A stretch of 64,000 bases of DNA from Coniella vitis (lineage: Eukaryota > Ascomycota > Sordariomycetes > Diaporthales > Schizoparmaceae), in assembly GCA_011317545.1 (NCBI GenBank), contig WUJK01000019.1, forward strand, positions 62,001 through 126,000, read 5' to 3'. A model generated the notes under the pieces. The model saw only the letters and a program-made list of their open reading frames with translations. It had not been told where the DNA came from and did no database searches. Shown here piece after piece: positions 48,018 through 59,324 of the stretch; positions within the stretch are counted from its first letter, which is position 1, and every line of letters begins with the position of its first letter. A program made the translations under genes and the position numbers.

Positions 48018-49799
48018 ATAGCTATAGCTGGATCCTCTACCGGGCTTATAAAACAAAACCTACAATCGTCTAAGCCTATAAAGAATAACGCCCCGCCTAT
48101 ACTATAACCTAGGGCTCTTACCAGAGACTAGGCGGAAACGCGGCTCATACGTATACGTAATATCCTTAAATTCCTAGATAAGGAAGCTAAGCCGCCGCCT
48201 AAGTATACGGCCACGCCCCTAGCATAACCTAAGGGCGCCCAGCCAGCTAGGCACTATATATAGCTCTATAATCCTAGGCTAGCGTAGACTAAGCGTATTA
48301 CTACTATTATACGTAGGCGGGGTATTAGTAAGCCGCGGCCCAAGAGCTAGAAGCTAGAGTCCCTCTAGGCCTTTAAGAGCTATATCTCTAGGTATATAGC
48401 GGCGTAGGTTAAGGATACCTAATTCTTAGAAGATAAGGGGCGGGTTAAAGCGGATTCTAGTAAAGAGGAATAGGACGCTAGCGGTATTATCTCCCCTCCT
48501 TCTCCGAGCCTAGCTAATAGCACTTAGGACTTAGCCGACGAGTAAGTTAAGACGCCGGAAAGACTAGATACTATTATAGTTCTACTTATTATAAATCTTA
48601 CCTTACCTATCCATTCTCCTACCACAACTTCCTCGCTAGATACTAATACTACTACCTTAGCCGATAAGCAAGTTAAGACACCGGAAAGACTAGATACTAT
48701 TATAGTTCTGCCTATTACGGATCTTACCTTACCTATCTATTCTCCTACTATAACTTCCTCGCTAGATACTAATACTACTATTATAGCCGATCCTATACTT
48801 AGGCTGCCTAACGCTCTTAGACTAATAATACTCGATATATATATAGGGGCTGCTATATTATAGTCTTAGTCGTATAAGCGGCCCTAAGTCGGACTAGATA
48901 CGTCTTCTAGAGACGGGCAGCTTTAGGTAAGTTACGTAATATAGATATAACTATAAGCTAATTATACTAATAGGAAGCAGCAGCAGTAGTAGTAGTTACT
49001 AACTCCGCTTTATAAGCGACTATAGAGATCGCTAGTTAACTCCCTACTAAGTATATCGATATAATCGCTAGTCGCTTTGCTAGTACGGCCCGACGGGCTA
49101 CGCGTTCTTAAGGCGCCTATATAGGCTCTATCGCTAACGTTACCGTTACCGCTAGTTAATAAACTTATAAGCAATAATACGTCCGGAAGTAATCTACGAG
49201 CTCGTTATATCGCTATATACGAAGCAGGAGAAACCTCGCCTACCGCCAACTCCTAAATACCTCCTTCTCTCCTATAATCTTAATAGCTATAAACTATAGT
49301 ATCTAGCAAGATCGCTTCTATTAGTAGCGGCGAAATCAGCCCTCGTATTATCCTAGCTTATATTCGAGTCGACCCGGTTCTACTAAGCGAGTAGAATAAC
49401 TAACGCTAATACCGCGCTTAGTCGGGTAAAGGGGTTACTACTTCTAGTCTATTAAAGGAGCCGTATCTTCTTCCTCCGCCTACTTTATCGGAATCCAAGC
49501 TATCTAATATACGGTTTACTAGAGAGAGGCTAGCTTCTTTTACCCAGGCGTTTATAAATAAATCCATACTTACGGAGCGTATATCCTAGTGGAAATAGTA
49601 TACTACGAGGTATAACGTAAAGAAGGATATCTAAGTATAAAGAAGAGCTTCTAAGGGTAAGGATAAAGCGAGGGCGGAAGTCGCAGATTATAGCTAGTTA
49701 ATAGGAAAGGAGACTTATACCGTATTTGTTTACGTTAACTTTTATAATCTAAGAGTATTATCTCGCTCTAATAGCGCGAGAGAGATATTTTCCTTTTAG
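48018..49799 (+). pseudogene. Ser/Thr/Pro-rich gene with a 42-residue repeat, RIP-mutated
   Basis: Reading starts at ATA (former ATG) as (M)AIAGSSTGLIKQNLQSSK and closes with REIFSF and TAG at 49799, about 594 codons in one frame, interrupted by TAA/TAG only. The N-terminal third is Lys/Arg/Pro-rich (RIRNILKFLDKEAKPPPKYT). Two tandem 42-residue repeats beginning VKTPERLDTI follow at 48546-48800, then a Gln-rich tract and a basic C-terminus (RRASKGKDKARAEVADYS). Most of it would be disordered. Length is fully compatible with an intact ancestral gene. No known domain is recognised. Dinucleotide damage is milder than in the helicase relics. Confidence 0.6.
48551..48802 (+). repeat. 126-bp direct repeat, two in-frame copies
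   Basis: gac(g/a)ccggaaagactagatac starts at 48551 and 48677, exactly 126 bp apart. Each unit ends with a Ser-Leu-Asp-Thr-Asn-Thr-Thr motif. 126 is 42 codons, so the duplication preserved the frame. Confidence 0.9.
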
Positions 49800-49940
49800 G
49801 TTTTAATTTCTTACTTTATACTTAATTTAATACGGAGTATATAGACTAGAATTATACTAAGCGTCTTTAAGAATTAAGTTATTCTGCTTAAGATAATAAG
49901 ATCTTTTAGCTCCTACTATGAATATAAGAATATAATAACA
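49800..49940. other. AT-rich spacer
   Basis: Short spacer following the stop at 49799. Nothing else seen. Confidence 0.5.
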
Positions 49941-49994
49941 CGATATAAAATATATTGCTTACTATAAATTGCTAGTTAAAGATATAGGAAATAA
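49941..49994. repeat. 54-bp direct repeat, left copy
   Basis: cgatataaaatatattgctt and the following 34 bases recur at 50603-50657 with few differences. The two copies bracket the MITE-like element, 662 bp apart. Confidence 0.85.
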
Positions 49995-50001
49995 AAAGAG
50001 C

Positions 50002-50544
50002 CCGTCTACGTATACTATAACTTTGAGTTAGGTGCACTAGCTGATTTTGAAACCCCTATATATCTACGAAATCTTAAATAAATAATTTTAATATCTCTGC
50101 TATATATAGTTTAGAGTATATACTATTAGCTATTAGAAAACAGGGCCGATTTCGCAAATATTCAGCTTTATAAAAAACCTTAGAATCTAATTCTCTTAGA
50201 GCTCTTAAAGATTTTAGCTTAAATTTAAATTATCCAAAATTTTATATAGTATAGCCCTTACAATAAGGTTTCTATAAACTTCCTTTTAACTATTTAGAAA
50301 GAATTCCGTTATATATTAATATTATTAAAGCTTTTATAAGAGATTCCTTTTATTCTTAAGGCTATATTATAAAATTAATAATATACTTAATTCGAGAAGT
50401 AGAACTAGTAAGTAGAGCTGAAGTTTCTGAATCGATTAGTATAGCTTTCTTAAGGATACTATTTATTTAGAATAGTATTATACTCGAAAAACGCTCGGAA
50501 AACTAATAGTGCACCTAGCTAAAAGTTATAGTATACGTAGACGG
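50002..50544. mobile_element. MITE-like element, 543 bp, 38-bp terminal inverted repeats
   Basis: The left end ccgtctacgtatactataac (50002 onward, 38 bp ending ggtgcacta at 50039) is mirrored at 50507-50544 with two mismatches. The interior is AT-rich, non-coding and keeps CpA and TpG (ggtgcactagctgattttga, aaacagggccgatttcgc). The size and structure suit a non-autonomous DNA transposon, perhaps of the Tc1/mariner class. A target-site duplication is not evident at the immediate ends. A poly-A run follows on the right. Confidence 0.82.
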
Positions 50545-50602
50545 TCTTAATAAAAAAAAAAAAAAAAAAGGGAACTATAAGAACTAGGAAATAGTAATAA
50601 TA

Positions 50603-50657
50603 CGATATAAAATATATTGCTTACTATAAATTACTAGTTAAGGATTTAAAGAAATAA
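50603..50657. repeat. 54-bp direct repeat, right copy
   Basis: Matches 49941-49994 with scattered differences (gctagttaaagatataggaa versus actagttaaggatttaaaga). Confidence 0.85.
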
Positions 50658-50689
50658 GCAAATATTCCACAATTTATATATAATTAAGA

Positions 50690-53650
50690 CCTAAACTCCT
50701 TTATTATCTCCCTTAGCTTCTCCGTAACTAGCCTTATCCTCTCCTCGCATATAAGCCCCGGTCTGCTATCCTACTAACTAGTATTATAGCGCGCCCTCTA
50801 CTCCGGATCCTCTAAAACGCTCTAAGCCTCGGCTACGCGGACCTACGCCTTATTAATCTCGTTATCGCTAATAGACGAGGCGGTATCCTCTACTCGAGGG
50901 CGGCCCTTACGAAGTATCCTCGCCTTAACCTTATCTAGGTATATCTAGCGCGTTAGCATCCTCCCGGCGCTCTTAATTTCTTTAGCAGATATATAGCGTA
51001 ATATACTAAGGGTCGCGTAGTAATCGATACTATACGCTAGTATATCTCTATTACCTATAGCCTCCGCCGTAAGATTATCGCGATAATAATCGTATAGTAC
51101 TTTAGCTTACTTAGCTATTCTAGCTAGCTACGGTACTTTACCCTACTCGCTGCCGAGGTTTTATAATAGATCGTCGTTATCGTTATTATCGTAACCGCTC
51201 TTATCGTCTAATTTAGCTTCTAGGAAATTAGCACTACCTTAATAAGAGTTCCGGGGCAATCGCTACTAAAAGATATAGGCGTTTATATCCGGTACTACTA
51301 AGTAATTTTCCGGGGTCTTAATAGCTTTTAACGACGATAATAATAAAGAAAAGAACCCTAACTACTAATAGCCTTCCTCCTACCTATCCTACGCCTTATT
51401 AACATCGTCTAGACTCTTATCTATCCTAGGCGGTTATATCTATCTGCTTTAATAAAGTACGGCGAGTATATTCGACGCTTACTTAACCTTACCCTCTAGT
51501 TTATCTAGTATAGCCTGCTACTATACGAGCAGGGGTAGTATATAGTAGACGAGATTAATATTAAACGTATTGCTATAACTCTATATCTCCTATTCGAGCT
51601 ATCTAAAGCCTTAGTTACTACTAAGAATAGCTAAGCGGTCGCTAAGAGACTTAGTCTATATATACGTCGATACGATCGCCGTAGCAGCCGCTATTACATA
51701 CCGCGAAGTCGGGGCGAGCTATATCTTAAGCTAGGCCTAGAGCGCTCTCTATAACAGAATAGTAGATATAAGGTCCTCTATACTAGTCTTTTATAAGGTA
51801 TATACTATATATCGCCTTTTTGCTTCCGCTATTCGCTCGGCTAAGCCTCTCGGGTCCTAAGTATTTAAATAGGCTCTCTAAAGTATCGACCGGTTACTCT
51901 ACTATAACTATACCGAGATATCGACCGAGAGGTCTAGAAGCGCTTTAGCAGCTGCCTAAGTAGCCTATATATATCTAATAGCGCTAAGCAGAGACGTTTC
52001 CTTAAGCTCGCTACCCTAGTTCGCCTACTCCTACGCCTTCCACGTAAGCCTATAACCTAACGGCCCGTTAGCCTACCTACTATCGGACGCTCGGTTTATA
52101 AATAGTGCCTTAATATACTAGCCGAGTTTATCTAAAGTAGACTTATAGTTCTACTCTCCGTCTAGCTATATAAGATAGTATAAGGGGTAGTCGGCGACCG
52201 AGCTATTACCGACGCTATTAGCGTATAATATCTCCAAGAGTATATACTCGCCCGGATCCACCTCTCTAGAGAGTCGGAGCCGCTTAACGGACTATTAGTA
52301 TAGCCGAATTAGAGCTTATATCCTATCGACTATACTTATCTCTAGCCCGTCTTATAGAGGCAGTATAGCCCGTATAGTAGCTATTATATTATAGGACTTA
52401 TTACTCGCTAGGTAGTATTAGCCGAATATAGCCGCGTACGCTTATATCTTTTTCCGCGCCTGCCCTTCGCGCCTTACTAGCTCGACCGTACCCGGACTAG
52501 TAAAGAAGATAGTATCGTCGAGAGTATTTAGGTACAACCTAACGTACGAGAGCGTTATAAACGCCCGCTTAAAGGGCTTCGTAATAGGCGAATAGAACGA
52601 GACGTCTACGGTGCGGCGCTAGGCGTTATATACTACGTAGGCGTAATGCTCGGCGTAGTTATATATAGATTCGACCTTAGCAGTTAGATCGTAGGTATCG
52701 CTAGCTTCTAGTATATACTTAAAGGTATTATATAGATCGGTAAAGATATACGCCGCGTCTTTATATATAACGAACTCGGATATAGCGTTTAATATAAGTC
52801 TACGTATACCACTACGTTCTAAAGCGCTTTCCAAAAGAATTAGAGGGATCTATATCTAAGAAACGAGAATACTATATAGCTAGGTTAGAACTAGTAGCTT
52901 GCGATAATTATATATAATATTAACCGTTAGCGCCCGTATATCGGGCTCCGCGGTACTAGAGGAGTCGCGCTACGCGCCGAAAAGTAGCACCCGAGGCAGA
53001 CTCAATATATAGTATAGGATAACGATAGCGAGCAGTAGGCTAACTAGCGCTACTACTAGAATACTAGCCGCTACTTTCCTTATAGCTGCTCTTAAGGCGG
53101 CGTAGCGACGATAAGATACTATCGCATTATTAATACTTATAAGTACGATACTTTACTCTTATACTTCCTACTCTATACCCGAGTTATTATCTACTAGATA
53201 TATAGGAGCCGCTTTATCGCTAGCTATAGCTATAGACTCTAATATCCCACTATACTCTAAGCCGAGCAGATCTATCGTCCTAAAGTTAGTATAGCAAGTC
53301 CCTAACCGAGTAGGCAGCTTAAACGTTAAGTACCGCGTATCTACCGAGCCCGAGGTTACTATAAAGCGATTATCGGCTATTAAATATAGCGTAATAGCGC
53401 GACGGCGGCGCGGGATAAAGTCCTTGTAGAAGAAGATATCTATAGGCTAGCGGCCTACCGCTAAACCGCTAGTATAACCAGGATTTTCCTCGCTATCCCC
53501 TTAGGCTATATTACTAGGCTTACTAATACGATTACGAGTACTCTACTAGGCTTACTTAGGTACTCTATTATAGGCAGCCTATAACGCCCGTATTATAGCA
53601 GCCTCGAAGCGTACGGCCGTATACCCGGCGCCTAGGTTAGGAATATCTTA
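50690..53650 (-). pseudogene. Large RIP-mutated gene with one transmembrane segment, function unknown
   Basis: The minus strand reads about 985 codons in one frame with TAA/TAG interruptions only. The N-terminus shows LGAGYTAVRFEAAIIRAL near 53580-53630, then DIFFYKDFI near 53410-53440 and TSGSVDTRYLTFKLPTRLGT near 53310-53370. A single hydrophobic segment (SILVVALVSLLLAIVILYYI) lies near 53010-53075, followed by LPRVLLFGA. A stop-free stretch includes SGIRRLILNAISEFVIYKDA near 52750-52810. Helical, Ala/Gln-rich sequence follows, with an Asp/Asn-rich patch (YDNNDNDDLL) near 51160-51195. The C-terminus is acidic-to-basic, ending near VTEKLREIIKE at about 50700. It looks like a type I or II single-pass membrane protein. 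No family recognised. This region has moderate GC and some intact CpA, so RIP was lighter. Confidence 0.62.
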
Positions 53651-54610
53651 CTAATTAGTTAGGAGGGGATAAATTACAGCTGCGATTTATTATTAATTAA
53701 ATAATAGCCTTAGTAATCGTCTTCCACTGCTCTTAGGTTTCTATACCTCTAGTAGCTATCGTAGGTCCGCAGCGTTGCTATATATCGGTATACGAGGTCT
53801 GCCTTATTAAGGCGCGAGTATATATAGAAGAGGGAAGCGCTATAATCGCCCGTACGTAGAGTTACGGAATATAACTTATATCCTTTACGCGTTTATAAAT
53901 AAAGCTTTATAAAAAGCGTAGGTATATAGCCAGTATATAACCATTAGATAAGCGAAAGGGTTATTATTACGGTGGTTACGGGTTTAACGTGCGTAATAAT
54001 ACAAAGAGAATAGTTATAATTATCTGCACTAGATATATAGAAGGGGAGAATAATAGTAATAATGCTATAACTTTTTCGTCGGTAACCTTCTATAGACCGT
54101 CGCGTTAAAATCGGGTACTTCTTTATTTACGCGATAGCGCGGGTATAGGTACGCGTAACTTACTAGCGGTATAGAATTGCGGCCGGAATAATTGCCCTAG
54201 CGGTATATACTATAGTATTTTTACTCGATCTTTAGTAGTATAAATACCAAGCGGCGTTTATTAGGCGAGACTTTAGTAGCGGGGCATTTAAAGCTGGGAT
54301 TGCCTGGAAAGAAAATAAAGTATATATAAAGCTTAGTTATCAGCTGAAATAGGCGAAATAAAAGAGAGGTTAAAAGAGTATATTATTCTATATATCTAGC
54401 TGTAAAAAAGAGCTATTATTCGAATATTTAAGTATCGCTAAAACTATTATTCTGCTTATATAAAGCCTATTATTAGGCTAATATAATAGCTTTCGGATTA
54501 GGGTTAAATACTATTTTTATATACCTTCTAACTAGTAAAGATATTGCTAGTTATACTAATAGTAGCTTAGTATATACTTTAATATATATTTATTACGTTT
54601 TACTAATTTA
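53651..54610. other. RIP-mutated intergenic sequence
   Basis: Probably contains the 5' region of the preceding minus-strand relic. No coding frame or repeat is convincing. Confidence 0.4.
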
Positions 54611-54706
54611 AGATTCCTTCTCTTTCTCCTTTAAACTAACTTAAATATATAAACTATAAGATTTCTTCTCTTTCTCCTTTAAACTAACTTAAATATATAA
54701 ACTATA
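54611..54706. repeat. 48-bp tandem duplication
   Basis: agatt(c/t)cttctctttctcc followed by tttaaactaacttaaatata and aactata occurs at 54611 and 54659, with a single difference. Confidence 0.92.
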
Positions 54707-54769
54707 AGTTAAGTATAACTATTCTTTAACTACCTAATTATACGCTAATAGAAGCTTTAATCTATAAAT

Positions 54770-55845
54770 CTAGCGATAATAAGCGCTAATTATTCTACAA
54801 GTAACGATAATAATATTCCGATTCGCCCTTTCTTATCCTTTAGCGGAGTTAATAGTTATAATACCCTTTCTACGCTTAATAAGGTTTAAAAGGTACCTAG
54901 CTCCGAATTCGAGAGTTTAATAGATAGAATCTATCCTTTATAAGAGATTACTAATATAATAAGAGAGGATAATAATATAATAGCTAAATCTAATAATTTA
55001 GCTTAATCGATTAGTATTATTATCGCTAATACTAATCCTAATACTAGTATTAATATTAGTATTAGTATTAATACCGGCGATAATAACCCTTTTTATCCGT
55101 CTTATAGTAATAGATCTCTCGGTAAGCTTTCTCGTTTAAGCTTATCTTATACGAATTATCCGGCTAATCTTAATATAGATAATATTTATATAATTACTAG
55201 CTATAATACTATTTCCTATACCGACTCTCCTTAAAAGCGGTTATCTAATAGCTCTCCTTATACGCCTATTAAGAGAACTAAGTCCTAAATTACTAATGCT
55301 TTTAAGCCTATTTAAGCTCGCCCCCGAAAACCCCTACCTTAAGCTCGACTTAAGCCTTTAGCTAAAGACGACGATAATAATAATAATATTAATAATATTA
55401 ATATTACTTTATCTATTATTATTACCCCTTCTCGCTACCTTAAAACCGTTCGTAAATATATAATTACTATTATAAAGAGGGCTAAATTAAGCGCTTAACT
55501 CCTTATATCGCCTATATTAAGAGCTATAATAATAGTAATAATAACGATAAATATATCTCTACCCTTAATACTCCTAGTTATAACTATTACTATAACTAGA
55601 ATTATATTTATATACCTATTCCCCCTATCCTTAAGCCCTTTATAAACCGAATCTTCCGTTTTAAATATATTACTTAAAGCGTTAAAGGAAACCTTAATCT
55701 TAATAATAAGAAAGTAATATCCGGTACCGAAACGAAGGCTAGTTACGCTTCTTAGGTATAAAAGGCTATTCTTAAGCTATAGAAAGGAGGATATTTTAAT
55801 AGTTCAAATAGTTTACCTAATAATATAATTTCTACTACTAATTAT
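54770..55845 (+). pseudogene. Ser/Asn/Thr-rich relic cut off by the LINE tail
   Basis: A + strand frame reads NNIPIRPFLSFSGVNSYNTL near 54810-54870, NTGDNNPFYPSYSNRSLGKL near 55065-55125, RLSNSSPYTPIKRTKS near 55240-55285 and KETLI/NLNNKKVISGTETKASY near 55690-55750, with TAA/TAG stops and a possible frame change near 55600. Low-complexity, basic and Asn-rich. It ends abruptly where the TTTA tail of the inverted LINE copy begins at 55846, so the insertion probably removed the 3' end. Function unknown. Confidence 0.5.
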
Positions 55846-55847
55846 AT

Positions 55848-55919
<72 letters not shown>

Positions 55920-58497
55920 TTAAATTAACGCCGTACTAGTTACGCTAGCATACCTCCCAAGGGGTATCTCCGCGTATACTGCCTGTTATGCTGCTAAGGA
56001 GCGTATATATACCTACCTAGCATATATATTCGTAGTATAACCCTAGCCTAAAGGCTACTTCGTAACGTATTAGCTATATCCTAGAGGCTAAATGCTTTAG
56101 GGATTAGTCTTAGAGTAGAGTTATATAATACTATTAGTATAGCCCGTATAGAGCTACGTTTTCATTAGGTTAGTATATTACTATATAGTTATAGACGTTA
56201 GATGCCGGCCGAGACCGGTTCCGAAGCTATTCTATATATATACTATACGTTAACTATACTAGCGATAACCTTACTAGTATAGCAGCCTAAGGGCGCTACG
56301 CTAGAGAGCCTACTAGCTATTAAGCTGCTATTATAGTATAGATATCCTTATAATAGTATAGAGTAGTAGCCTAAGATACGTTAGAGATATACCTTAAGGC
56401 GTCTATTATTATTAGTTTATAAAAGTATATATCCTTCTGCTAATAATAGCTAGCCCTTTATCTATAGCTATAGATAATAGCTATTATAGCTAATTATACC
56501 CCTATTATTATTAATAGTAGGGGTATAGCGCTATCTACTATACTTCTCCTACGTTTACTATAGCTCGTTTAAACTCCCTCCTCCTCCTCCCTTCTCCCTT
56601 CTCCTCCTTTTTTAATCTATAATATAGTAGTATAATAGTATTACTAGCTATCGCCGCCGTCGTACTATACTCTCCTCTATAATCCTAAGTATAATAACTA
56701 CTATTACTACTATTATAATACCTCCTAAGAAAGGAAGTAAGCGTATCTACCCCTCCTAATCGAATACTAGGGCTTATAGTAGACTATTAACGTTTTAAAT
56801 TAATATATAGCTAAGTATACTAAAGCGCGCTATACTACGAATACTATTAATACCCGTATAGCTAAGAAGCGTATAATATTCCTATTAATCTATATAAACT
56901 AGCCTAAGCTCTTATAAATACCGTATCTAGCGCTATTATAAAACCGTATATCCCGCTTATAAGATACCTATATAAATAGTATAGTAAGTATAATATATTA
57001 TACTAAAGTTAAGTTCTAATATTATTAATTAAATACTACTAATAAGTATATTTACTAATAGAGATTAAAGCTATTAAGAAGAGTATTACCCCTATAATAT
57101 ATAGCGTATTCCTATATAATATTATAAAGCCGACTATTAATATACTTAATAGTAATAACTATATCTATAACGAAGATAAGGGCGATAAAGATATCCTATA
57201 AAAGGCCCTTAATAATACCCTCGAGCTTAAGGATAAGGAAAAGGGTAGTACCGAGGCTATTAAGGATAGTATTAATAGCGAAGACGAAGTAGGCCTACTT
57301 TAAGATAGCTAGGAGTAAGCCGAAGATACCTTTAGTAACGAGGAGCCTACTACTAATATATATACTAGAGACGATAACGCCGAGGAGGACGATAAGGAGG
57401 CCTATTAGGATAAGGCTAATAACGATAGTAATTATATTACTAATAGTAATATTAATTATACCTATATAAATAATAGTAATAATAGTAATAATAATAATAA
57501 TAATAACGATATCGGTATCGCTTATATTATTACCGCCGGTAATACTAATAGTAAACGCCCTACGCTTATATCTACTCCTACTAATGCTCCTATTACTAAG
57601 AAGTAATATTCTACCGCTATTACTAGTAGTAATAATACTAAAGCTAAGGCTATTAAGATTATAGCTCCTATTAAGGCTAACCCTCTTTATACTACCCGTA
57701 TTATTAATATTATTATTATTACTAATACTTAGCTTATAGCTAAGATTAATAAAAAGAAGATTAGTATTATTAAGAATAAGGGTAAAGCTATTACTCTTAT
57801 TACCCCCGCTAAGCGTAAGAAGATATAAAAGGTTAATAAAGCTACTCCTAATAGCCGTTATATTATAACCTAGCGTAATATATTCTACGAGTAATATCTA
57901 ATCTCGGTAATTACCGGTAAATCGCTTAGCGATTATTAGGATATTAAAGGTAGCACTCGCTATTAGCGCTATTAGCGTAAGGGCTATACCCCTTTAGCTA
58001 ACTACCTAATAACCGTTAATTATTAGTTATATAACGCCCTATAGGAGGGTAAGGATAATACCCCTTATTACGCTATTATTCGTATAGCTAAGGAGGCTTA
58101 TAATAAAGTATTAGTAAAGGGCTTTACTAAGTTATCTAGTAAATCGGAGGAGGAGGTAGAGCCGGTTATATAGCTTTAGAAACGCCCCCGCTATAACCTA
58201 CCCTATTATCGTTAATAATAATAATACTAGCTATAGTATTAGCCCTAATAATATTAGCGCCCGGCTATTATTACTATTATTAATACTATTAATACTAATA
58301 CCGTTTATAAGTAGGAGTATACCTTTAGCGCTATAAGCTTATTATAATTACTTCCCGGCCTAATTACCCCTACCCTAAATACTCCCGCTAACTATTATAT
58401 CGTATTATACGCCCTTAGTAATACTATACGCTAAGTAATCGACTATATATAGTTTAATATACTTTAGCCCTAGATAGCTTATAATATAGCTATAAAC

Positions 58498-58499
<2 letters not shown>
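55846..58499 (-). mobile_element. 5'-truncated LINE, copy 3 (3' 2.65 kb only)
   Basis: Reverse-oriented copy of the LINE 3' region. It ends in a (TAAA)n tail on the minus strand (55846-55918) and carries the same 3' block as copy 1 (cgccgtactagttacgctag at 55930 onward). Its 5' truncation lies at 58499, a few codons short of the end of the antisense ORF, and abuts the tail of copy 2 directly. No reverse transcriptase sequence is included. Heavily RIP-mutated. Confidence 0.88.

Positions 58500-58500
<1 letters not shown>
56718..58500 (+). pseudogene. Antisense passenger ORF, LINE copy 3 (near complete)
   Basis: Starts at ATA 56718 as (M)PPKKGSKRIY and ends against the next tail after AINY, about three codons before the stop used in the other copies. 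Compared with the 1800-bp versions there is a net 5-bp loss, so a frameshift exists. Conserved pieces include VITGKSLSDY near 57905-57935 and YTPLANYLITVN near 57980-58020. Asn/Ser/Thr-rich middle at 57160-57600. Function unknown. Confidence 0.68.
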
Positions 58501-58528
<28 letters not shown>

Positions 58529-59324
58529 TTAAATTAACGCCGGACCAGTTACGCTAGCACACCTCCCAAGGGGTATCTCGGCGTATACTGCCTATCGTAC
58601 TGCTAAGGAGCGTATCTATATCCACCTAGTATATATATTCGTAGTATAACCCCAGCCCGAAGGCTGCTTTATAGCGTATTAGCCATATCCTAGAGGCTAA
58701 ATGCTCTAGGGATTAGTCTTAGAGTAGAGTTATATAATACTATTAGTATAGCCCGTATAGAGCTACGTTTTTATTAGGTTAGCATATCACCGTATAGTTA
58801 CCAGACGTTAGATGCCGGCCGAGACTAGTTCCGAAGCCGTACTATATATATACTATACGTCGACTATACTAGTAATAACCTTACTAGCATAGTATCCTAA
58901 GGGCGCTACGCCAGAGAGCTAGCTAGTTATTAAGCTGCTAATATAGCGTAGGCGTCCCTATAGCAGTATAGAGTAGTAGCTTAAGATACGCTAGAGATGT
59001 GCCTTAAGGCGTTTATTATTATTAGTCTGTAAAAGTACGCGTCCTTCTACTAATAATAGCCAGCCCTTTATCTATAGTTATAGATAATAGCTATTATAGC
59101 TAATTACACCCCTACTATTATTAATAGCAGGGGTATAACGCCCTCTACTATATTTCTCCTACTCCTACTATAGCTTGTCTAAATACCCTCCTCCTCCTCC
59201 CTTCTCCCCCCTCCTTTCTTAATCTATAATATAATAGTATAGCAGTATTACTAGCTATCGCCGCCGCCGTACTATACTCCCTTCTATATTCTAAAGCATA
59301 GTAGCTACTATTACTACTATTATA

